From Mesocentrotus franciscanus (lineage: Eukaryota; Echinodermata; Echinoidea; Camarodonta; Strongylocentrotidae), in the NCBI GenBank assembly GCA_037976565.1, contig CP137671.1, forward strand, positions 15,702,556 through 15,766,555: a stretch of DNA of 64,000 nucleotides. Direction: 5' to 3'. This document shows positions 54,961 through 64,000 of the stretch, in pieces. A model generated the notes under the pieces. That model searched no databases and had not been told where the DNA came from. It was given only the letters and a program-made list of their open reading frames with translations. Position numbers and translations under genes: made by a program. How positions within the stretch are numbered: position 1 is the first letter of the stretch; the number at the start of each line of letters is the position of its first letter.

Positions 54961-56824
54961 TTAGGTGGGCTGTATATAATACAGACCACCTTATGTTTTC
55001 GTTAAAATTGCCTTTATTATTATTATTCTTTATTTTTCTTATTTCCAAGCACTTTTTTGTTAGCAAGATAATTTGAAAATGGCTCAATCATATGTCTTAA
55101 AATTTGGCACACATATGTATAGGCATATGGAAAAAACACAATAAGGTTTTCAACCTTGACCTTGACTGATGACGTCATCTAGGCGCCATTTTGTGAAATT
55201 TTCTGAAAATCACTCATGATCATATCTTCATAACGGAAAATCATTTCTCATTCATATTTATCATGATCAAGGTCAATATCCGTCCGGTCAATTTCAGGTC
55301 AAAAAACACGCGCGTACGCGTACGTCCGCGCGTCAATGCGCGCGCAAAATTTCAAAATGCTCCAAATCGTCTCAAATTCATTTTGCATACGTTTCAGGCC
55401 ATTTTAAGCATTTTATAAAAATCGCGCACACGCACATGCGCGCGCGTTTTGCGCGTAACACCATTACACAACATAGAATCGCCATTTTTTTCTTTCATGA
55501 TATTTCCCATATTTTTTCGAACAATTTGATACCATGTTTATCTCTTTATGACCATTAATAACAAGATGAGCGTCCATTCAAGATAAATGTCCGTGCGCGC
55601 GAGCTCTTGTAATACATAGCATATATGGGCAAAAACATGCCTATACAAAATTCATTGTAACTCTTCAGAATGGATGGGAACTCCCAATTTTTTTTCATAT
55701 TTGGATAGATTATGAGTCGGAGATATGATTTCATGTCTCATTTGACCCTCAATTAACTCATGACGTCATCATAATGGCCTCCGAACTCAAAATTTCAATT
55801 TGCATATTATGACGTCAGCATATTTTTGGAAAATTGATTGTATCTCTGTAAATATTGATCGATTTTCTTCCAAATTTTGATATGTTCTAGCTGAGACAAT
55901 TTTCTACAAATGCAGTATTCACGATTTTTCATTTTGACAAAGGCATCATGGCGTATTTTTGCGATTAAAGGAGGCATGTCAATTTTCCACATTTTGCGTG
56001 TATTCTCTATGGGACATGACTTTTTTTTAAATCTTCATTCTACATTCCAGTCTTGTTTGAGCAATATCTCCGTCGTTTTACTTTTGTTTTTGCTGAGCTT
56101 CGAGTATGTTGTAGCTGAGACAATAAGCTATCATAAATGTGCCCTTTATTTTTCGATCAGATGCCGGGATCATGCTCATATTTCACTTGCAAAGTGGGAT
56201 TTGAGAATCCATTTTCCGTTCACGTGTAATGTCTATGGGGATTATTTTGGTATAGTGGTCATAGCACTTGCCTCCCATTCCGGCGACCCAAGTTCGATTC
56301 CTGGTGGGTCAATTTTTAAATTTTTTTTTGCCGTCGTTTTGAATTTGATTTTATGATCTTCTTCGACTATTATAACATATTATCATATACTATCACAAAC
56401 AATGTAATAAAATGCCTAATTTTGCGTGTTATATCTATGGGAGAAATATGTCAATCGTTTGAGTACAACCTTACGGGAAATCTGAGTCCTTGTCGTCTAT
56501 TAATTTTTTATTCATAGTTGGATAGAGTATGAGTCGGAGATATGATTTCTTATAAAAAACAAAATCTAGAAAATGCATATTTAATTTTGATATTTAGATT
56601 TGAGGGTCAAAGGTCAAATATACTGTACATGGTTTCTCTAAAACCATGCATTGTATAGACTTGAAATTTGGCACACTAATAGACCTGAATAAGAGGATTA
56701 TTTCAAAAAATAAGGTAAAATCATGCCAATGTTTTCTTAACTACTTAGTATGTCACTAAACATGTGTGGCATGTACTTGGAACAGCCCACCTATACTTGT
56801 TATTAACAAGTATTATATGTCTAG
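54961..56824 (+). mobile_element. Helitron-like element, unit 4
   Basis: A|TTAGGTGGGCTG at the left, four bases after the CTAG of unit 3. It closely resembles units 1 and 2, including the tRNA-like segment (about 56249-56312). Ends in hairpin ACTTGTTATTAACAAGT and CTAG at 56821-56824, then T. Confidence 0.82.
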
Positions 56825-57480
56825 TTTCTTTTCGAATTTAGCGCCTTTTGGAGAAATGATGGATATATAGCGCCTTTTGACAGAACACTTTTTACAGTCA
56901 ATATAGAGTTCACTGACATAAGTATAGAAGGATGTCATTTGTGTGTAAATGCTTCTGAATTGTATATTAACTATACTTACCTGTACTTGAATCATAGTAG
57001 CCCCCCCCCCCCTCACCACACACACACGCGCGCACACACACACACATGATCATCAATGTGCAAAAACTTTCATCACATAACCACTGGTACAATAATTTAT
57101 CCATGATGAAATCGCCAGAAAATGAGGTATTTCGAAACGTGAATAGTAAAAACAAATCTAGGAAGTCTGCCTGTGCTATGCTCTTTGTGTTCTGCTTTCT
57201 GATTGCTTTCTGATCAAATTTCCACAAGCTGGTATGATTGGGCCAATCAAAGGAAAGAAAAGAAAGGTGGATATAGCGCCTTTTGGTTGAAAGTATAAAT
57301 TTCAAATCAATATTTTCATATTTTCCTGAAACAATTCTGAGGGAAAATTTAGTGCTTAAGATACACATGAGAGAGGTCTATTCAAATCGTTTAAAACATG
57401 CAATTTGGTGAAAAGTGGATTCAGCGCCTTTTGGTTGCAAGCTCTTCATTTGCATCTGGCTCGAGTTTTGCTTGGGTATT
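56825..57480. repeat. Cluster of TAGCGCCTTTTGG words
   Basis: The word occurs at about 56838, 56870, 57274 and 57421 in one orientation. It resembles the complement of the GGGGCTAAATCC motif of 30.4-31.2 kb (TTAGCCCCTTTTGGAATGAAA). A C run and (CA)n tract lie at 57001-57048. No gene. Confidence 0.5.
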
Positions 57481-57800
57481 TGGTACTGGAGGATTAACAT
57501 GGACAAAATGTGTACATGATCGCATGATCTCTTATTCATTCCTGTTCCAATGTTTTTCTGACTGTTTTCAAGACACTATCATGTTTGTCGATCATAGTTC
57601 TATGTAGCTTGATGTCTCATGGTAATTTTTAGGGAAAAGCAATTTTAGCGACAATCGTTCGCCATTGCTACTCTTTAATGCTACTATGACGTGCAGTGAC
57701 ACATTGAATCTTCAGGACTCATGACAAATTCGTTTAACAGTTGATTGCGCTTGGTTGAGCCCACTGTTCGCAGGAATTAGATAAGAGAGATAGCCGTGAA
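57481..57800. repeat. Direct duplication, copy 1 (~320 bp)
   Basis: Matches 59436-59790 through ATCATGTTTGTCGATCATAG, TCTATGTAGCTTGATGTCTC, TTCGCCATTGCTRCTCTTTA and ATTCGTTTAACAGTTGATT. It is non-coding. A further related piece, ATTCTATTGTTCGGACTATT...GACATTCTCATG, lies at about 57945-58000. Confidence 0.85.
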
Positions 57801-59435
57801 TATTCTCACCATTAACGACGAAGTATTTTTTTTTTCTTCACCGCCTTTACAAAGCTATTTGAATGGGGAACAAATCTAATGTCTGGCTTCCTGGAAGAAG
57901 TTTCAATTGTTGTTAAGAAATTTCAGTCGATTCCTCTCGGTTCATTCTATTGTTCGGACTATTAATTAGCTGAGAGAGATAGAATGTGACATTCTCATGA
58001 CTAACGGCCTTGCATTATTATTCTTATTTGTTCATCGTCTCTACAATGCTATTTGAACAATATTTGATGACAATAGACGACAATCTGGTACTATTTTTAT
58101 GTAGCGTCACATTACAATAACATGACAGATGAATGATCATGAGCACCGGGTTTAATAATTTAACGAATACTGAATTTGAACCCGGGCTATGCTTTCTCTT
58201 GCCATTGCCTTCCGTTTCCCTCGTCTACTTCAGGGACGTGATAGAGAAGGACTGGAATCAAGCCGCTATCCTTTGACCCCATGCTCCAAGCCGCCGAAAA
58301 GTTATGCGCTAATCTGAATTTGTTGACCAGGTGGTGAGATAAAAGAGCGCATGAAATTTCAGGATTTAGAATTCCTACATCAGAAAATGGTATCACAGCA
58401 ACTGTTCGCTGTCTCTTTCAATGATTTCTCATCCATTGTTGAATGTGTAAAGAGTAGAACAAGCGAACACAAACTGGTGTAATTTCATCCTTTTTCCAAC
58501 TGCAAAATACAAAAAACACGCGAAAACACGCATTAGCAAACTTAAAGTTATCGAAGATTGTAAATCGTGGATTACATAACGGGACATTAAAAGATGCACA
58601 AATTAGCGCATTATCCTAAAATATTGAGTTTTTGTCAGGATGTAATTTTTCTTTTACCAACTCTAGCACACAAATTATAGGAAGGACGGAGTCCTAAATT
58701 TGAAAAATTGTTTGATGCACTATTCCCAATACAACCCCATATAAAGTTTATAATTTACACTGACATTTTGCCGGTAATTTAATATCTTGTAATAAATGTG
58801 AAACTGGTGCCTCGCCTCCAAAAATCCCCGCAGTGGAAGCGCGGCTCGGAGCATGGAACTTCAAAGCCAAATGGAATGTTACACATCCCATTGTTACGCT
58901 TTAGAACTCACGAATGCGTTTGAATAAATTACAAGAGTTTCGACTCCTTTCTTTCACCTCCCTGTTTACTTCCTTCTTACCACGGAGTATGTAATGTGTA
59001 TGTGTATGCCTCAATCATAGAGAATATAATCACTAATATCGCTGAAATAATTCTTCTCCTGCCCCTTCTTCTTTATTTACTTTTTCATAGTAGTAGTAGT
59101 AGTAGTAAAAGCAGTAGTATCATAATAATCATTATTATTATCATTGTTATATTTATTATTATAGTCAATATCGTAATTATAATCATTATTACAGTGATCA
59201 TTTGTTATTGTTATTATTCTTATAGTTATTTGTATGCTTCTTCTTCTTAACATAATTATCGTACACACAATACGTCATGTGCCAAGAATTTATTGCTATG
59301 ATACATCCAAGATGTCTACCAAAACTGTCAATTCGTTGCTGAAATATTAGCAAGCCAAAAGAAGAAACATTAGAATTTCTATTTTAAATTGAAATAAATT
59401 ATATAGGAGAAATAAGTGGAGAATACAATCATGAT
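57801..59435. other. Non-coding with an (AGT)/(ATT) tract
   Basis: Triplet-rich low complexity at 59090-59245. A 69-codon minus-strand frame at 58187-58396 has no recognised homology. No gene supported. Confidence 0.45.
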
Positions 59436-59794
59436 TTCGGTACTAGGGGACTAACATGGACATAATGCACTTGTTTACATGACCACATTATCTCTTATTT
59501 ATTCTACCTGCAATGTTTTCTGACTGTTTTCAAAACAATATCATGTTTGTCGATCATAGTTCTATGTAGCTTGATGTCTCATGTTAATTTTTAGTGGAAA
59601 AGCAATCTAAGCAACAATTTCTGAATTTTAGCGACAATTGTTCGCCATTGCTGCTCTTTAATACTACTATGACGTGCAGTAACAAATTAAAATTTCAGAA
59701 CTCATGATAAATTCGTTTAACAGTTGATTCCACTTGGTTGATTCTATTGTTCGGATTATTTTGCAGAACGACATAGAAATTGACATTCTCATGG
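59436..59794. repeat. Direct duplication, copy 2
   Basis: Second copy of 57481-57800 in the same orientation. It continues into GACATTCTCATGG and is then cut by the Helitron-like 3' fragment at 59795. Confidence 0.85.
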
Positions 59795-60074
59795 TTTCTT
59801 ATAAAAACGAAATTTAGGAAATGCATATTTCATTTTGATATTTAGATTTGAGGGTCAAAGGTCAAATATATACTGTACATGGTTTCTCTAAAACCATGCA
59901 TTGTATAGACTTGAAATTTGACACACTAATAGACCTGAATAAGAGGATTATTTCAAAAAATAAGGTCAAATCATGCCAATGTTATCTTAACTACTTAGTA
60001 CGTCACTAAACATGTGTGGCATGCACTTGGAACAGCCCACCTATACTTGTTATTAACAAGTATTACATGTCTAG
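59795..60074 (+). mobile_element. Helitron-like element, 3'-end fragment (~280 bp)
   Basis: From TTTCTTATAAAAACGAAAT onward it matches the last ~280 bp of units 1, 2 and 4, including AACAGCCCACCT, the 3' hairpin ACTTGTTATTAACAAGT and CTAG (60071-60074) followed by T. The 5' 1.5 kb is missing. Confidence 0.85.
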
Positions 60075-60417
60075 TTTTATTTATTTTTTTATTTATTATT
60101 ATTATTATTATTATTACTATTTTTTTTTTTTTTTTTGGGGGGGGCGGTGTCTGCTTCCATTCATTACAACCAAGTTCTAAGGTCGTATTCTCTAGTACGA
60201 TGTCAGTTCTCTTGAATGCCCGTTCTAAACTGAAGCTTTGGTAAGTTTCATATTCAGAAAAATGAGAATACCTTGTGTGCGATATAATATCATGAATGTA
60301 ACTTTTATTCGTTCGTTCATTTTATTCATTTGTACTTTTTGTTTCATCGATTGGTACCTAAATCCATATTGATCAATAGCTCATTGCCCTTTCGTCATTA
60401 TAGCGCTACAATTTTTA
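60075..60417. other. Non-coding, ATT/poly-T and G run
   Basis: (ATT)n, poly-T and a G run at 60083-60145, then unrecognised sequence. A short stretch near 60200-60243 reads LLNARSKLK, reminiscent of the start of a LINE endonuclease, but is too short to call. Confidence 0.4.
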
Positions 60418-60776
60418 CATGCGTATAAAGTCGCGCTCCTGCCGGCTATATGCTCGCATGGGGGAGTATTGGCAGTTGCCTCAAAATAATTATGGAAATG
60501 ATATTGTATCATAGTCTATCCGAGGTAATCAAATCATATCGAATTCTCTTTATCATGGTTATGGATTAATGCCTTTGTGGTCCTGCAAGGTTTTTTCCAT
60601 GCGTATAAAGTCGCGCTCCTGTCGGGTATATGCTCGCAGGGGGAGTATTGGCAGTTGCCTCAAAATAATTATGAAATGATATTGTATCATAGTCTATCCG
60701 AGGTAATCAAATCATATCGAATTCTCTTTATCATGGTTATGGATTAATGCCTTTGTGATCCTGCAAGGTTTTTTCC
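60418..60776 (+). repeat. Two-copy 180-bp tandem duplication
   Basis: Units start CATGCGTATAAAGTCGCGCT at 60418 and 60598 and differ at only about five to six positions (for example GCCGGCTATA/GTCGGGTATA and a one-base deletion in the GGAAATG run). High identity suggests a recent event. Non-coding. Confidence 0.95.
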
Positions 60777-61564
60777 TTAGGGGCATTGTCCCTGACGGCA
60801 TGGATAACGTAAGATAAAAATGCAATCTTGCTTTAGTATCCAGACACGACATCTCTTTCGTAAAGATTCTAATATATCCCCATCGCGAGGAGTAGGATGA
60901 AAACAATTGAAATGTGAAGACACATAATGCACTGAAGGATATTTCGAATGTAATAATGACAATACAATCAAGCGCGAAGTAGGTGTGAATCTAAAGTCAG
61001 CAACTGAATTATTCATACCCCTTGTAAATTTGAAGTTTTTGGGGTGTGTTTTTCGTAACTCAGAAATGTAAGGTGGACTAGTTGAAATAGGACGTTGTTG
61101 AATACGTTTAGATGTAAGCTTTAATATGTCACATTCTCATGAAACATAAATTGAGACAAATCAATTTTCACATACTTAAAAATTACATAACTTGGTAAGG
61201 GCATGAATAATTTGTTTGTTAACTGTATATTGAGTAATTATTTCAGTATTATTTATTCCTAGCAAAATAAAAATACAAAGAATACTTTTTTTTTCTTCGT
61301 GCACTATCAAATAAGATTTGTTTTCAGCACAGTACCTCTAAATGATAATAGTAATAATACAAAATAATGAAAACGCAGTATAACATGATATGAAAATGCA
61401 TGCTTTGTAGAGTTAATGACAAGAAAACATAATGTAAAACGTATAATGGAAAAGAGTGATCCACTAAAAAGCAAAGCTTGTAAAACGTGAACCACTCGAT
61501 CCTGAATCAGAAGAATATATGGACAAAATGCTTAAACATCCATCAAAGAAAGTCACAAATAATA
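60777..61564. other. Non-coding, nothing recognised
   Basis: AT-rich; no gene or named repeat. Confidence 0.45.
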
Positions 61565-61835
61565 ATAATAATAATAATCTTTTAAAGTCCACTCCAAATT
61601 TTATTAAATTAAACCGAAAATGGAAATTCTTTTCGCCCAATTGATCGTGAGCCCGGCAGCCACTGAGCAGCGCCAGATCGACATTGCTCTATCCCTTATT
61701 GTTGAACGCCAAAACAAGGTAGCAGCAACTCCCATCTTTTAACGTCTTTTGGTATGACGCGGCCGGGGTTCGAACCCCCGACCTCCCGGTTGTGAGGCGG
61801 ACGCTTTTAATTACTGACTGAGCCAACACACCGGT
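61565..61835 (-). mobile_element. tRNA-derived SINE, family D, minus strand
   Basis: Inverted copy of 42750-43033: (ATT)n tail, AGTCCACTCCAAATTT, GCCCGGCAGCCACTGAGCAG, then the complement of B-box GGTTCGAACCC and A-box. Near full length. Confidence 0.9.
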
Positions 61836-63450
61836 AGGTTGAAAACAAATGAAATGCGAAGACACAATTTGCTACGGAAGACCACTAGAATACTTATTGA
61901 CTGTAAAGACAATAATAATGACGTGTGAAGTATTACATGAATCTCTAGTTTGTTTATATCTTCTGTAGAAAGCAAGGGGAAGATTCGAAATACCTGAGAA
62001 AGTCATCCTTTTACCACTTCTTTTTCTCTTTACCCATTTTCGTGATCGGGACGGTCGTTTCGCCCCTGGATGAGCCTATAATTTATGAAGGCAGTTAATA
62101 AGACGTATTGAAGGTGCTCGTATATAACATATTCTAATTCTTTTGAATAATAATGATACGTTCACATCTTTAATAGAAAGTAACAGGTGATACGAGAAAT
62201 GTAGCATAAGGTGATTAGCGCGAGAATCCCAGTACAGTCTTCACTTTGTATGCCATATATAATATGAGACAAGTCAAAGATACCACACAATTTGAAAAGA
62301 TACAAGACTGAAAGTAAAAATTGACATGATAGTTTCATATCTTCAGTAGCAAGTATTTTAACTGTGGACGTACAAAGTAAGGGAATGAAAACATTTTTTT
62401 AAACTCGAATGCAATGCGAACATCCGATTTACATAAGGAACGTAATGAAAACACTAAAAAAGTGGAATACAAGTTAAGTAGAGTTGATATCTTCACATCT
62501 TCAGTAGCAAGTAACAGAAAATTAATCTGTGAAAAAATATGTAACTTTTGGCAAAATGATCTGTTTTATTTATTTATGTTCGATTATATCAATCCAAAGT
62601 GAAAATGCACCCTCAGTTCCAAGTGGAAGCCGCCCCCTCTAAAGTGCCTGGGGAGCCATGTGCCCCTGTCCTCCATCACCCTCGTAGCTACGCCACTCAT
62701 AATGGATTTCAAATAATATAGCAACCCTTCCAAAAACCCTTCCAAAAAAGGCCTCGTTCGAGCTACTAAGCCCATAATCTCAGTACTATACGGCCGTCCG
62801 CTTATCATTACCGGTCGGGATTTTCACTATAAATTTTTAAAAGAGGTAAATCGTTCATAATTCTTGCGGATTTATGAAAAATCCATATCATTACGCATTT
62901 CGGTTGAATGATTGACGGGTAAATTATTTTCCAAGCTCGCGGACCTTATGCCTCAATAGCCATAACACCCCGAGGCGATGACATACCGCGCGAACGTGTA
63001 AGTACACACAGACCAGTATATTAAAAATGAGTGCGAAAACAGGTGGAGCCGTCCCTGTACTGTCGAAACCATATTGCATTCTACACTTTTCTAACTGTGA
63101 CGGTTTATGATATAAACTGGCAAACATCAATCACATATTCTCTCTGTATATGGGTCTTCATCATGTGTTGTAATTCGAAGTATTTTGAACATTTTGTTTG
63201 GGTAGAGTTAATGAAAACGCATGGAAAATTATGTTATTTTGATCAAGTTCGTACTTTTTTTTTAAATAGTTAGACGGTCTGAGACTCTTAACTATATATA
63301 TAAAAATGTTATTGTTTTGGAATAACGTCGATTTCGTTAAAAAACCTTAGATTAGAAACTGCTAGGGTACATTTTATTCATGAGGTAAAAGCATTTCAAA
63401 GAACATAAAGTGTCTTTCTTCCTCGCTCGTTTGCGACCTTTAGAAACATG
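61836..63450. other. Non-coding with a dispersed-repeat edge
   Basis: CCCCCTCTAAAGTGCCTGGG...CTACGCCACTCAT at 62630-62700 resembles the edges of the repeats at 23690 and 63458. No gene. Confidence 0.4.
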
Positions 63451-63457
63451 GTGATGT

Positions 63458-63870
63458 CAGGCAGTGGCGGATCTAGGGGCGGGGGCCGTTAAAAAAAAGA
63501 AGACGGGCCCCCTCCCCTGGAAAAAAAAAATTTGTAATAAAAAAAATGTTGGTGCTCAAGGGGGGGTGGGATTATAAACAAAATAGTACTCCCCACCCCG
63601 GCTGGCTGATTCGCCGCTAAATATTTTCTCACGAATTGGGCAAATAAAAAGTACTTCTCATAATACTTTTATGCACATTACCACAGTTTTTAAGATTTCT
63701 TTTGGGTCTAAAATCTGAAAGAGTGCACAAAACCACAATTAGGGGGCATATATTTTAGTGTGTGGAGTGTGGGCATGTGTGCGTGTGGGGTAGTGTGTAC
63801 ACTTAAGGCATGCACAATTGGTTGTGCCCCCCTCCTCCCCGCCTAATTTGTTTTGGGACAGAACACAGGG
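63458..63870. repeat. Dispersed repeat beginning AGTGGCGGATCTAGGGG
   Basis: A G-rich start (AGTGGCGGATCTAGGGGCGG) is followed by alternating G- and C-run lines (GGGCCCCCTCCCC, TGGTTGTGCCCCCCTCC). Edge words are shared with 23690-23945 and 33228-33241. Non-coding; ends not defined. Confidence 0.5.
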
Positions 63871-64000
63871 GTGTTTGTTGTTGATAGTTATTTTGATATA
63901 CTAAAAGTGTTGTGTGATATATCATATACTTTAATATGCTGGATATATTCATTGACAACACCTAGCTATAATAATGTAATATTCATCAAAATGTTGCTGT

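Noticed and set aside
49130..56356. Several 60-148-codon ORFs repeated in the Helitron-like units
   Set aside because: They recur because the units are repeated, they are broken by indels between units, and they show no Rep, helicase or other domain.
60190..60243. Start of a LINE endonuclease ORF (LLNARSKLK followed by GTAAGT)
   Set aside because: Only about a dozen residues of resemblance and no continuation in any frame.

Overview
The window is eukaryotic, AT-rich and intron-rich genomic DNA, most likely from a marine invertebrate deuterostome. A sea-urchin-like echinoderm is my best guess, with low confidence at species level. The guess rests on the gene structure (17 visible exons, introns mostly 0.3-1.6 kb), abundant tRNA-derived SINEs and foldback MITEs, frequent TACATGTA-type words, and long (CT)n and (ATC/AAC)n tracts.

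Left third (558-17524, + strand): one large gene, a ROCO-family leucine-rich-repeat kinase of the LRRK1 / protostome Lrrk type. The visible part starts inside the ROC GTPase domain; the promoter, ankyrin/LRR region and true P-loop lie left of the window. It then runs through ROC, COR with a Ser/Pro-rich insert, the protein kinase (GSGTFG, YRDLK, DYG, APE) and the WD40-like C terminus. About 1,720 residues can be traced with consistent splice phases. Four exons each need exactly one extra base to stay open. This means either uncorrected single-base deletions in the assembly or a decaying allele or paralogue. The gene carries two internal duplications: a decayed copy of its ROC exon (782-918), and a seven-copy degenerate tandem array of its last ~58 codons, six copies of which lie beyond the stop (17346-18505). 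Introns hold SINEs, LINE 3' ends, MITEs and a possible hammerhead-like/Penelope-like fragment.

Middle (18.5-48.6 kb): no convincing host gene. It holds possible 3' UTR or intergenic DNA, MITEs with visible target duplications (two 268-bp foldbacks with 3-bp duplications; TA, TTA and TTAA types), SINEs, a ~90-bp-period (ATC/AAC) minisatellite, a ~0.7-kb direct duplication, long polypurine/polypyrimidine tracts, one orphan exon-like ORF, and a 5'-truncated LINE interrupted by a SINE.

Right (48.6-60.1 kb): a tandem array of non-autonomous Helitron-like elements. Copies begin A|TC(or TT)AGGTGGGCTG with a 5' hairpin and end in a hairpin plus CTAG|T. They carry a tRNA-Gly-like segment and CG-alternating blocks. 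The last part (60.1-64 kb) has a 180-bp tandem duplication, a second copy of the SINE found in the LINE, and dispersed-repeat ends.

No RNA gene that looks intact and no complete autonomous transposon was found.
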